A DNA stretch of 64,000 bases from Certhia americana (lineage: Eukaryota > Chordata > Aves > Passeriformes > Certhiidae): NCBI GenBank assembly GCA_018697195.1, contig CM031859.1, positions 60,198,635-60,262,634 on the forward strand, read 5' to 3'. Both the position numbers and the translations under genes were made by a program. Of the stretch, positions 40,841 to 54,115 are shown piece after piece (position 1 is the first letter of the stretch; each line of letters begins with the position of its first letter). The notes below the pieces were generated by a model, which saw only the letters and a program-made list of their open reading frames with translations, had not been told where the DNA came from and ran no database searches.

Positions 40841-43120
40841 AACCACTCAGGTTTTCCACAAGAAGATAGAAGTTTAGCTCTACCAGCATGCAAAATCAAG
40901 TTGCTGAAAGTTTTAATTTCTCTTGTATTTCAGATTTTACAATCTGTCATATAAAAAACATGGTCCGATTTTCCTCTTCAAACAACAGAAAATTATTTCT
41001 AACCTTGGAGTATCTATTACTGCTCACTGTCACCTTAGCTTTAATTTCTACAGCCTCTAGGCATCATTACTTGCTGTTACAAATGAACTACGCTTCAGCA
41101 TAAGTTAACATGACTGTTTCAAGTGGTGGTGTGTATTGGGCTGTTTGCTGGCACCTGTGGACAGCCTGCATCCTGTATCAAGAGCTTGGTTATCTGTAGC
41201 TGCAACATACAGAGGAAGTCCACGTTAGATGGAGAATAGCAAGGTATTTTTAATAGAAAATGCTTCAAATTAACTCATGGGTTGTAGCTGCTTTATAAAT
41301 ATATTACTGTTCTTGATTGCATGGAACTACTGATTCTTCTAGTCCATTGCCGTTCTACCACTACATACAGGCACACTTGTTCTTGTTGCTTCTCCTCTTC
41401 TTGCTGTATCTTTGTTAGTTACAATAGCAAGCAGAAGCTGGACAACACATAATCAAGTGCTAAATCTTTGTATCAGAGAAGCTACAGAGTTCAGATAAGA
41501 GAAAGGCAGATCTTTGTGTCCAGGGAAAAATGAAAGAGAGGCACAAGGAAAAAAATGCAAGAACCAAGAGCCTTTTAACTACTAAAATACAGTGTAATAC
41601 ATCTAACCACTAAACATAAAATTAATTAAGGTCCAAGAACCATGACAAAGCACCATGTGCTACTCAGAATCATTATTTCTGTGCAAGGAATAGGGAAAAA
41701 TACTTGTATTTCAAAGGTCAGAAGTAAAAAACAATCATCACCCCAGAAGATTCAGTGACAGTAAGCTGAGGCAAACAGGCAAAGCTCGTATCACATCTTC
41801 CACACCAGCTGCAAATGCCATGGTTGTTTTAGGTTGCTTTGTTTCTTAAGAAGGTTTCAACATCTGTGTTTCACTTCAACACAGAAAAGGATGAGCCCCT
41901 GGCCCACCAAAAGCCAGTAGTCTCAGAAAACAAATACATCATATAGAGAAGAAAAGTAACAGACAAGGCAACGAAAACAGAGTAAGTCAAAGGATAGCTA
42001 ACACAAATGCCATCTATTTTACTTTGAGTTGTTTAATGGCTAGGAACCTTGAAATAAGTATTTCTCCTATCCCTCCTTTCCTCTTTTACTAACACAAATT
42101 AGAACTAAAATCTACACTAGTAAAACATGACACTTCTATCAGAAGAGACATCATAATCTCAGTAACTGGATAAAGGGACAGCCTTATAACTGTCCAGCAC
42201 TGTCCTCATCCAAGGTAATGACCCTTTGCAGCCTTCAGTGGTGGGATGGCTCTTCTACCCATCATGTTGCACATGAGGATTAGTTCTTAGTAGAAAATTT
42301 AAATTCACTTTCATGGTTTAGTCATATGGTATGAATCAACTCATAAAACATGCCTAATCCCTTACCATATGATGTAAATTCAGGGACTCCTTTAAATACA
42401 ATCCTTTACCTTCTACATAACCTCCTGTGGTCTCTGTCTTTGAAGCCCACCAGCCCTATCCAAACATAACTAAGGATGGGGTTTTAAACCACTGAGATTT
42501 TACAGATGTACAAAAGAATAAAATCTACTATGAAAATAATATGCATGAAAGAAAAAATTGTTTGACTCTTGGGTCTATTTTTTATAGGTACTACACTGTT
42601 CAATTCCCAGTGCTTAAACACCTATTATCAAGGTGAGGAATGGGGACCAAGCTGTGTAAGGTAACAAGATCTTGCGTTTCCATGACAAGAGATGCCTTTT
42701 AAAGTTATTCCTGTTGGAATACAAGATATGTTTTAATCTAGACAGACAAAAAGCAACTCAACAGGCTCTTCCTCTCTCTCTTCTTCTTCCCTCCACTTAA
42801 CCCAGGAAAATCTCTTACTCTGTTACTCTTATTGGAAAGCTTAAGTCTCAGACCATTCTGTCTTAGCATGATTCTTGACTGTCTCATATTTTCCAAAAAT
42901 ATGTAGCACAGTTCTTTGGAGAGGTAATGTATTTGCACTAATATAGTTTTAAAAGCAGTTTTCATAATACTTGAAGTACATCTGTAAGGACAAATATTCC
43001 TTACTACAGCAAACTAAACTGAAATTTGGTACACTACCAAAACTATATGGAAATGTCAAATTCTTTGACAGCAATAAAAGCATCTTGATTCTTTTTACAT
43101 GGGTGTAATACCCCCAGCAC

Positions 43121-43188
43121 AAAAAAAAAAAAAAAAAAAAACCAAAAAAAAAAAAAAAAAAACCCAAAAAAAACCCCAAACCAAAATC
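43121..43188. repeat. A-rich low-complexity tract with CC/CCC interruptions
   Basis: Long A runs separated by cc, ccc and cccc. The antisense ORF 42949-43200 with a Phe/Gly run is a translation of this tract. Confidence 0.97.
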
Positions 43189-43995
43189 CATAGTGGACAA
43201 CTGACGAATTCATTTTAAAGTGCTACTCTATCTCAGCTGAGTTGCATAGATGACATTTCTAACATGATCTCAGCACGACAGAGTGTATGCCATCTGGCTC
43301 CAAAGTGCTAACAGCCTGGAATCCACTGCCACGTATTGAATTAAGAGATGGAATGGACAAATATGCAATGTACTAAAGAAGTATGAATAAAATTTTGAAC
43401 AGATGCTGAGAAAGTACTATATTTTCTCAAATCTTTTGCAATTATATCAGCTGTGTCATTCCAACATCATGTCAGTCTTCTTCTTAGATGTTCATATATC
43501 TTTACTTTGATCTTGGCTAATACACTCAAAAGAAGCATGAAGCTCATTGTTGCAGTACTTAAGAAATTATTATTCTATTTTTATCTTTATCTTTTTAATT
43601 GTTTTGACTAAACTCATTTTCTCATAATCCCCATCTTCTTCCTTGCTCTTGTATATTGTATATAGAAAAGCTGCCATTACTACTTATTGTATCCTGCTTA
43701 TAAGACAGTGTAATTTCATTAAATTTATATAATCCATTCAGCAAACATGTATAATACAGTTTATTCAGAATAGATTATGATTTTATTGAGTTATATATTT
43801 TATATTTTTCTTTGGTAAAGCTTAATCTTATTAGGATTATACACTGCTCAGAAGGTTATGTCATTATTTTGGCTTAAATGATAATTTTACACATTTCAGC
43901 ATGATTGCTATACTCTCTGCAGTAGTGTTGTTGCAGTCAAGGCAGGAAAAGCAGCTCTTGAGACAATGTTTGGGATAGCTAGCTAAAAAGGTAAG

Positions 43996-44033
43996 ACTTG
44001 TTCTACAGCTGTCTACTTGTTCTACAGCTCTAG
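43996..44033. repeat. Two-copy tandem repeat, 19-bp unit
   Basis: acttgttctacagctgtct at 43996 is followed directly by acttgttctacagctctag at 44015. The first 15 bases are identical and the rest partly so. Confidence 0.9.
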
Positions 44034-45978
44034 AATAGGGTTTCCCATGGCTGGAAAGCCCCTCACAGTTTTTAAGTTAATTACCCCCCAAAAAAGAAAC
44101 TACATTTTATTAAGTGCAAAACTTCATTAAAAAATGGTTTTCTTAAAACCCCAGAAACTTCTGCATTGCACCAACTTTTTCACGTTTAGAAATACAGTTT
44201 GAATAGCACTACAGGGAAGCAATTTTGACTGATCAAAGAGTAACCGATTTTGCTTTTAATTTCTTCCCTTTTTAATGAATAAGGTAATAGCTGCCTTCTA
44301 AATTGCTGAATTTAGATAAGGCCATTAAAATGTATCTCAGCAATATGGGGACAGAGTTGGAAATGCAAATGAGAAAGTCACTACAATCTTCTGAGACACA
44401 GCAACCTCAGTGCTGCCCTACTATGGCTTAGGAAATGAAAAGGCTTTAAAGGTCTGTTTCCTGAGCACTGTAAAATTAGTAATGAATTACTCCACACACT
44501 AGTCCAGAAAGACGAGCTTTTACATGATATGCATCTAAGTTGGGCAATTCTCCTCCTCTCCGAGGAAGGTAAGGGAAGGAGACACTGAGGGCTTTATCCC
44601 ACTTTGTCATTCATCCAACAATACATAAATAAGTCAGCTGCAAACCCATATTGTGAAAAACAGCTCAAATCTCTGATTAGGCTCATCTTTAGCTTTTGCT
44701 TAAACTTTTCTTCCTTTGCACACTGCTGCAGCAGCTGAAGTATAATTTATGACAGGTAAAGTATATTCATAAATAAAGTCATTACTAAGATGAGGATTTT
44801 CTGAAATTTAGACCACAGCAAAGGATGCTGTTATTCAAGCTCCACTTGAAAAAAAGACAGGACATAATGTTGTACATTAATTATAATGGTGGTTCAGTGA
44901 AAGGTGATCTAATGTGTTATACTGTCCTCATAAACAAGACTTCTTTACACAACACTTCAAGCAAGACACTGTTCTAAAGAGTTGCATTTCAGGAGAAAAA
45001 AAAAATCTCATTATCTCACATCTCTAAAGAAACTATGGGAAAATCCCCAATATAAACTAACTGTATTTAAATTAAATATACAAGCAGGGGTTAAGCATTC
45101 ACTAGGTGTGTGGCATTCCAACCAATCTCAGAGGAAATGAAGGATTTGTTTCCTGATAGTTGTTGGTGAAAGCAAGGCACTGGGAAATTAGCTGGCCAAG
45201 GCAGCAAGGCATCAGGGGACCCCAGGGATGAACTCTGGTGTAGTGACCCCTAAGCAGTTCTTCAGGCATTTTATCAAGGTTATTTTCCATGCACCTACAC
45301 TCACTCTTATAGAAGCAGCCATTTCCAATGCACACACATTTCATTCCCTCCAAATGCAGCCACACTACTGTTAGCATAAATCTGAATGTTTCTACTGTTA
45401 CGCAGCTCACAGTAATCAGTTTTCAAAGATGTTCTTTAGTGTGCTGTGTCTTTAATAGTTAGATACTATAATTATGACCAGCTGATCTGTTTCTGCCAAC
45501 AAACTAGAGTTACCAAGGTCTCTAGTACCTTTGGAGATCTTGTGCATTATGCCACTCCCACCTTCACTGTACTTACATCATATTTCATACAGCAAATATT
45601 GATTTTGAACAACACTAGTAGCAAATACATATTTTTAACTTTCCCCTGTTCTGCTCTGTATAAGCTTGGTGTGCTGCAATTTCAATGTGGTGTACACTTG
45701 GCTTCTCAGCATCCCTGTAGGACAGGTCACTGAGTAGAAGAAGCACAACCACCTCATCTGCTACCTGGAGACTGCCTTTGGAGAGAGTGGTCTAAAAAAC
45801 AAACCAGCATGGAACCCTATGTTGCCTTATATGCTCATGAACACAGACACAGCTCAAATATCTCTCACTCTTTCTTACTCTAAACAACTTTAATGGTTTC
45901 TTGAGTTTCCAAAATAAACTTTCAGACATATCTGTTTACTGTACTTCTGGATTACTCACCATTTTTCATTTAATTTGG

Positions 45979-46013
45979 AAAAAAAAAAAAAAAAAGAAAA
46001 AGAAAAAAAAAAA
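45979..46013. repeat. A-rich tract with G interruptions
   Basis: A17 followed by gaaaaag-type units. Three overlapping ORFs with Lys or Phe runs derive from it. Confidence 0.97.
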
Positions 46014-46199
46014 GGCATCTGTGCCTACCAAAGAACAAAAGAATCCAAGCTTGCTAGTCAGCCAAGCAGGACACACCAGGAAATGCCCAAGCATCAACTG
46101 GCCTCTGCAAAACCTCTTGGTCCTCCCAACACTCCTGCCTCCATGCACCAGGTGGGTACATGCACGTGCACTCCAAATTAACACATTAGCTGTAACTGT

Positions 46200-47640
46200 A
46201 ATGCAGCTGGGGACAAGGGCTGAGCCTCTGCACATGCTGGGTGTGCTGACTCACCCATAGGAACTCCCTGGGCAGTCCCGGGAACTCCCCAGCTAGTTTC
46301 TGTACAGATGAGATAATTGATGGATAGCAACTGGAACCCGCCCCAGGCAGTCCCAGCTCCACCAGAGGTCTGAGGAATAGATAAAAGAACTCCACAAGCA
46401 GTCCCAGTCCATGTTAACAAGATAATCAACTGCATGTCAGGGACTGGTGGAGAGGCAGGGAGTTCCCAGCAGGCCTGGGAACAACCTAGGCGGGTCCTGC
46501 TTTGCTCATATGAAATACATGGTGAACTAATGGACACTATTTATCTATTAAGATATGTGTATCATCGAACTGGACAACTTTTTGCACACAGATTAGATGA
46601 TTTTTATCTAGAAACTCATCATGCCAGAGTGTTGACAAGGGACTGCAGGCCAGCTGGAGCAAACTAGAGGTTGGGGGGTTCTCATCCAAATGAGCTGAAA
46701 ATGCTGCTATAAGGATACTTGTGACAGAGAGTCCTATCATCACCTGGTCAGAAACTGGCCTTACTGTCACAACAGTGACAACAGCAATAGAAGTTTGTTA
46801 CTTAACACGTAAACCAATGTGTGTGTAACATGAACCAGAACAGTCTCTTAAGAAAATTAGTCTACCACCACATAAACTGGCCACAATGAAATGCCACACA
46901 GATTTAAAACATTATCCTAGAATACAAGAATATTGGCCCAAATACATGTATCCAACGTGACTGTCTGATTTTATGGAAGGTACCTCTAATTCCTACTTGC
47001 AGAATACACACTCTTCTCCCAAAACACTTGGTAAATAAATACTTTCCAGTATTCTGCCCTGTTTTTCACAATAAAAAAAAAAGCTGTCTACCCAGATAAC
47101 ATTCATACATTCATAAACATTGGAGGCCATGCCCATTTGTTCATAATCCGGTGGTAGCCCATTGTACCACCAGGCCCAGACATCCCTGCAACGGAACAAG
47201 AACCTCTCCAGTCCAGACCACCTGTAACCACTCAACAAGAAACTTCACACTGGGGTCCCAGAGCACAGCTGCTGAGCATGCTCATCTTGAGACATTCAGT
47301 TCTAACTAGCAGTGAGACTGGGTCATGTTCAACCTCTAGCTTTGAATCAGCCAAGAATCCTGGCTCAGAGATGTGTTATGAATTTTATATGACACAATCT
47401 GACCAGGGCATTGGACCCTTCCACCCTCATGCCATGAAATCAAGGCCACTACTCAATGCAGAGATGAGCTGAGTCCACCTGGACTTTGAGCACCACCACA
47501 AGGTGCTGCTCTGTTTACACTCAGGAAAGCTAGGTTTGGATTATGCCTGTACCCACCAGGAGGTTCAGGTGCAACACTCTATAAGATTTTTAGATACCTG
47601 GCTAAAGTGGAAACCAAAGCTCTCACACAATACTAATTTC
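46200..47640. other. Unidentified GC-richer block, possibly an old LTR or other repeat
   Basis: This 1.4-kb stretch stands out from its AT-rich surroundings. Near its left end, gcagtccc occurs at 46272, 46347 and 46398, with ggaactccc-type words around it. An inverted partner (gagttcccagcaggcctggg) lies near 46460. Overlapping frames on both strands (46178-46537 minus is 119 codons) show internally repetitive Gly/Thr/Val-rich peptides with no recognisable family. It could be an unrecognised LTR or satellite-like remnant. I cannot name it. Confidence 0.4.
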
Positions 47641-47849
47641 CAAAGAACAGACCATAAAGTGAGATGAAATTAAAGCAAAAATGAACTGGTTATAGTAAGG
47701 TAAAGTAGTATGTCTGGAATCACAACATCTCCTGCAAGGCACATACGTCCAGAATTTAAGTGACTTCAGTCAATTTGTTGTGCGAGATGAGCACTCACAG
47801 CGTGAAGCCCAAAAAGAAGGGCTTTGAGAGTCCAGGATTTAACTTTTGA

Positions 47850-47876
47850 GACTGATTACTGTAACAGTAATCAGTC
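47850..47876. repeat. 27-bp near-perfect palindrome
   Basis: The arm gactgattactgt (47850-47862), one central a (47863) and the exact reverse complement acagtaatcagtc (47864-47876). No mismatch within 13-bp arms. Confidence 0.97.
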
Positions 47877-50800
47877 ACTTGTAACTTCCACAGTACTGAG
47901 GAAGGATAAGAGAAATTCTTGATAGCAACTTATATGCAGTATCAGACTCTTTATGCCCACCTTTCCTGATAAATTGTGCTAGCATAGGAGAGAGCCCACA
48001 GATGTCTTTGGAACTTATACTGATATTCCAGCCCTCTGCTTGTATTTCACCGTGAAAACTATCTGCTAAAATACTTCACCTGGAGCAAGAAATAGGAATG
48101 AGAAACAAGGACTACTTCCCCCTGTCCCATCCTTCTCCACACAACTTGCAAACTGAACACTATTCTAAGTACAGCTCTTCATGAATGTTCTACCATTGGG
48201 TTTTTGGTGCAAAACCCAAAATATTTTACAAGTCTCACTGCAGTGCTCATAAATATTGCATTTCTTCATGCATTACTGAAATCTCAAGGAAAACAGATGC
48301 TGGAGATGTTTTTCAAGTTCCAGTTAACTCCATCAGTTTACTTGGTTCTTCCCACTCCACTGAAGGGAAGAAGCATATGTGAACTCTGGCCATATCCAAA
48401 GTTTGCTGTCAAGATCAGACATTTTACTTCTTCATTTCTATTTATAAACACAGTTAGGTATTACAAGAGCCAGACTATTTAGCCATGAAGACTGTCAAAA
48501 CAGATAATATATTGTGTCTCACTGAATTACAAACTGGCTGGGTGCCTAGCCTATTGACTGCAAAAGTCCACTCCATTACAGCTCCAGCAATGTCTTCTAC
48601 CTCCTTCAAAAAGGTTTCTAAAAGCTGACAACTGTGAAATGACTATATGGATCATACAAATTATTATTTTTTACTCCTTCTGTTGGTTACCTGAAATTAT
48701 TGGTTACCAGTTCTGATCCCAACTCAGGAAGAGTAAGACTTTACCAGAACATCTAACTGATGACCTTCTGTCTAATGAGATACCACTCAGCAGAGATCTC
48801 CCACAGTATGCACACAGATGTGTGTTAACTTACTCTGCTGGAACTAGTGCTCTGATAAATTGTTTTCCTTATGTGTTTAGGGAGTGCATGTGCAGCCACA
48901 GTACAGTCAAAATTAGAGTTACATTTCAAAGAACTGAGTCCTTAGTGTAGTAGCAGTTACAATACAGTGATAGTGGTTATGAGAACCATGAAATTTTATT
49001 TGACTCACTGTAGGCACTGCTCGTATCTGCTTCTAACATATCCAAAACAGGTAACTAAAAAACAAAGGCAATAACACCTACAAGTATGGCAAGTTGAATA
49101 CAGGTAGGTAAACATCTTCTTTTGAGTGGAAAATACTGAAACAAAACAATAAACCAGAAAGTGCACATTGATTCCAAGTTAGAATACCACAGCTTGCCTT
49201 AACATGAAATTGTATTATCTTTCAGAGGAAAATACAATTTAAATACTGGTTTGACTTATAAAATGCTTGATATCCAATTATCAACTTGCATACATGCAGT
49301 GAAACAAAAGCACATTGTGCTTCCCTGCAAAGGGTTTTCTTTTCAAGAAGTAGGGTTTATCCTGCTATGAACATAGTCAAAACATGTACTTCATCTAAAA
49401 GCAAAATATGATATAGTATTGTAATAAAGTAGTATTATAATTAATATAAAACTACTACTTCAGGAATTTCCTGTCTATAATTACAACACCTGTATGAATG
49501 CCAAGGTCAGCACATTAATCCATAGTCAATTTGAAAAATAAGCACAAAAAATCTACAGCAGAAATGGTCATATTTTAACTAAGTGTTTATTGACCTTGTA
49601 TGGTAAAAGAACAACTATCATATCATGATGTCCATATTTTAAATTTATTTAGCTTTAAAAAATTAATCAATCTACATAGCACGGTATTATTATGGCAGTA
49701 TAATTGCTTCTCTACAGATATTTTCCTACCTTATTTTGTTTTTTGTCATTACCACTTCCCAGGTTTCCAGACTGAAGACGGAGAAAGTACTAAGAGGGAC
49801 TCTTGCCTTTCTACATAACTCAAAAAATCAAAGAAGGAATCTGAAAGGATCTCATGTACCTCAGTTCTAGGTTTGCTTTCCCTTAATGGCACTCAATCAG
49901 AAATTATTTTGCTGCTAAATACAGAGACAGCCAGCTTCAGACAGGACCTTCTCTTTTCTACTACCAGACCATTATCATCTTTTGAAGAAACTGTAAACTG
50001 ATCAAAGAGATGATCTGTTTATTTCTTACCCATCTCTTATTTAAATGATCCTAAATGTCATATGGAAAGGGTGCTTTACATGGAATTGTCATAAACCATC
50101 CTAAATGGTATCAATGCACATTACTCAGCAGCATAAACATTCTCTATATTTCTATTCTGTAATATTTCTATCAAGCTATGATTTAAAAAAAAAAAACAAA
50201 CAGAAAATCATGAAGCAGATACCAATAAATTGCTAACTATCTTTAAAAAAATGTCAAAAACAATGAAGTCTGCTTCCCTGATTTTAATTTCTTTATTCTT
50301 ATTAATGGTAATCTTTTTAAAGAACTAATAAGAGAGATTTTTCATGTATCATTTTTTCATAGGTCATTGTATTTATTTAGATCAAAAAGAGAAGTAAGAT
50401 TTACAATAGCGATGTTCCCTATCAGAGGCTATTTCATAAGAAGGCAAAATATTACATCTGTTAACTTCACTGTTGCATAATGTCACAGGAGGAGCAACCA
50501 AGAGCAAAGCAGACAAATCCACATCAATTTACTGTTTTGTAATCCAAACCAGCGCTTTAAATTCAGATTGAAAAAATACAGGAAACACTACTGTAGTTGG
50601 ACAAAACAAAACAAAAAAGCAATTTCCTTGTGGTAAGATATACTTAGTAAGCACACTGTTACATTTTGCACAATTTGCCATTGTTGGATGAAGCCTCTGG
50701 TAAAGAAAACTGCAGAGAAATAAGGCCTAAGGCATTGATGCCATGTGAGCATTACAAAAATGTCACATTGAACCGCCTAGTCAACCACAGGCAGAAAAAA

Positions 50801-51689
50801 GGACTCCAGAATTCAGGAAGGTAACCAGATTCGTAAGGGCCAAAACCAAGTAACAAAATGGCAAACACTCCCCCTAAAAAATAAAATCTTGGGTTTTGCT
50901 ATACTCCATATTTTTTATTATACTAGAAAATGATGGCTAAAACTGTGTATTTTTTTTATTTCTGATAGATAAGTATCCTGACTGGTGATAGGCTGGAATA
51001 TGCTAAAAAATCTCCAAGCAGAATTCTGAACAGTTCTGAACTAAATAAACTATCTTAACTTTAGATGTGTTGCGGATGCAAAGAAAAGCTTAAAACAACA
51101 CATTATGTATTTAAATTACATTAAAGAAACGATATGTTTTCTGTAGTAAGTAAAACCAGATTTAGTATTTCTTTTCACTATGCTCTACAAGATTTTAGAG
51201 GTAGTAGATATTATCCTCCCACACCTCATTGTTATTCGCAGGTGAGTAGGAGGAAAACCAGTTTTCCTACTTTCTAAATCCCAGCTGGTTTCTCACTGAA
51301 TTGATTTCTCTTCATTCTGTGTGAATGAAATAATTACTGAACTAACCTAATGAATAACAAGAAATACTTTCTCTGCATCTGCAGAGGAGAGCAGTGTTGT
51401 CAAAAAAGCAATTAATACCGAAGGAAACTCTGGTGCTTATCCTTTACCTTTAAATAGTTCTGTGGTGTGGCTCCTGTTAAAAACTTCAACAGCAGAGTCT
51501 CCATCTAGATTTAACAAAAACTACTGAAAAATCTGGATGTGTAGTACTTATAAAAGTACCTGAAAATATGCTGTACTGGGATACATGATGGATTATGAGT
51601 ATGTTACACTACCACACATCCAGCAAACAGGATTATCACCAGTGAGATGCTTAGTGGACAATGTGATTGAGCAGTTCTGTACAACACAA

Positions 51690-51866
51690 CAGAAAGAGAT
51701 GGATGTGTAACTGCAGAAGAGTAGAGGTTTCCAACTTATCAGTCAGAACTCAGGTAGACAAAGTCCTAGGAAACCTGGGTCAGTGTTGAGCATGATCTGA
51801 CTAAGGGATTGGTTTAGATGACTTCACAGCTTACCTTCCACCTCGAGTGATCCTATGATTACATTA
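51690..51866 (+). repeat. CR1 LINE 3' tail (plus strand)
   Basis: A string near 51805 reading gggattggtttagatgactt, then acagcttaccttccacctcg and a final gatcctatgattac, matches the usual sense-strand CR1 terminus (a 'ggtctagatgacct ... cttccaacct ... tctatgatt' layout) with mutations. The upstream limit is approximate. Confidence 0.65.
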
Positions 51867-53639
51867 AGTCTGGGGCTTCATGTAAGGAAAGTGTTTAGTT
51901 ATATCAAGGATTGTGAAATCTCTTCATTGTTCGCAAAATTCACGTATCTCTTGAATGACTTCAGCTGATCACAAAATTTTAAACACTTCTGAACTATTTT
52001 AACAATTTTAACACTTAACAACCGAAGGACTTTTCTTATGATCATTACAGGTTTAAGCTTCACATGAGGATTCTGGTGAACAGATGCTTCTTCAATAGTA
52101 CTTGGTGTTGTATATGCGTCTCCCTGCTGGTAAGACTTCAAACATGTTACTCAGAAAGCAAAAAAAGGAGTCAGGGGACATAGACAAACAGAAGATTTGA
52201 CTGTGAAATTGTATACTAGACTATCACTAACTAATAGGTGCTCATTAACAACTGGTTGCTGTTTTATAGGCTTATATAGAAACAATCAAAAAACACTCGA
52301 ACACTATCCAAGTTGTCACCCATGTAAATCTGGAAATCATTCTGTGATTGCAACATCTGCACTTGACAGGTTCAACTCTTCCATTAGAATAAAGAGTCCT
52401 CTGTGCATGTTTAGGCATGTACCTTACTAATTCTTCCATTGCCATTTTCTGTCTAAACAGGTTAGGAAGTTTTTATGTACACCCTTACATACCAGAATTG
52501 CCTTTTAAGTCTCTAGTGACTGTTCAAAATCTGTCTCCATTAAACTGAAAGACACTGAAACAAACAGCTTTATATTTTCTATGTAATTTTACAGTCCACT
52601 GTTTTTCAGTCATACAAAGAATTCTTATTCATACCAAGACTCATTCAAACCATACTTTTTGTTCACATTAAAGGGATACTATCCACTCTTTGGTGAGGTT
52701 CTTATTATGGATTTTTTTCCTGGATCCACCTTGCTGGTATCAGCAGCAAACTAACACCAATTCAGCTTTTCACCAAGACGCACAATGTTGATAAAAAAAT
52801 TATCACTTCAGTATCAGCCAGGAGAATTGCATATGAAATGCAGCGCTAATGTAATTTCTTGAAAAAGCTTATAAAAGTCTTGCAGGTAGTCTTTCCAACA
52901 GCTAACGGTATGTTATGAAAGGGCTTATCAACTGGGAGAATAATTTAAGGATTTGAATTCCCATAGGTGGTTGTTCATATCTGTGTGCAATATAGACAAG
53001 ACAATAACCAACTATGATGAAATTCTCTTCTCACTTAGTTGTGTCTTCTATCAATTGAAATGTAAGAGGCAAGATACAGACATAATCAAAATTATTTTCT
53101 CCACTGCTAGTAACAACTGAACCAAAAACTTCAGTTTGTATTGGGATATTGGAGTCTTCCAGTTTAATACCCTGGACATGTACACTCCTCAGAAGGAGTC
53201 TGCCATTCCTCACCATTGGTCCTGAAAACTAGAGGTAGAACCCTGAACTTTAATGCCTGTTTAGGGCACCATAATTACATTTGATTCAGCCTGCAGAGAT
53301 AAATTCAGCTAAAAGAGAGAACAAGAACAAAGAGACTGTGGGAGGACACCTGTTGAATGACTCCAGCTGATTTCTCTTTACAACAAATTCAGTTCTCTAT
53401 AGCCTACATATGCTCCACAAACAAGATCCAACCATTCTCATTACACGTCCTGTTTGTGGGGGGATGTCTTTCTCCTTTATTTGGCCCTGTAGTACAACCT
53501 GAATGGATCTTACATATACACCGTGTTCTCTGAGCTTTCTATTTGTGCTGTAAACAATGGGATAAATTGCCTTCACAGTAGCTAATATGGGACTATGTTT
53601 TAGATTAGTACTGAAACGTGTTGAAAATAGATGTTTAAA

Positions 53640-54115
53640 TTATTGCTGAGCGGCGCTTGCACCGAGTGCAGGTTTTTTCTGCCTCTCACACTGCCCCTCC
53701 AATGAGGAAGCTGTGAACAAACAAGAAGCTGGGAGGAGACACAGGCGATCCCAAGAGACCAAAGGGATATTCCAAGTATATGGTATCATGTGCCTTATAC
53801 AAAGCAGAGGGAAAAAGAAGGAAGAGGGGAATGTTCAGAGTGATGGCATCTGTCTTGCCAAATAACCATGATGTGTGACAGAGCCCTGCTTCCCTGAAGA
53901 TGGCTGAACACCTGCCTGCCCAGGCAAAGTGGCACACAAAATCCTTGTTTTGCTTTGTTTGTGTGCATTGCTTTTGCTTTTCATATTGAACCACCTTTAC
54001 CTCAATCCACAGGTTTTCTCACTTTTACTGTCCTGGTTCTCACCCCCATCCCACCACAGGGGGATGAGCGAGGGCTGTGTGGTGCACTGTTGTTGGCCAG
54101 GGTTAAATAATGACA
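53640..54115 (+). mobile_element. Solo LTR of an avian endogenous retrovirus
   Basis: Recognised from a combination very common in bird genomes: ttttttctgcctctcacact near the start, aagctgggaggagacacagg, the segment ctgaacacctgcctgcccag, then ccttgttttgctttgtttgt, tcaatccacaggttttctca, ctcacccccatcccaccaca, gatgagcgagggctgtgtgg and a final ggccagggttaaataatgaca. The order marks a plus-strand LTR ending in CA at 54115. The start near 53640 is less certain. No retroviral coding sequence flanks it, so it is a solo LTR, the usual product of LTR-LTR recombination. The ORFs at 53686-53994 and 53929-54150 fall inside it and are not host genes. I do not name the family because several related ones share these motifs. 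Confidence 0.85.
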
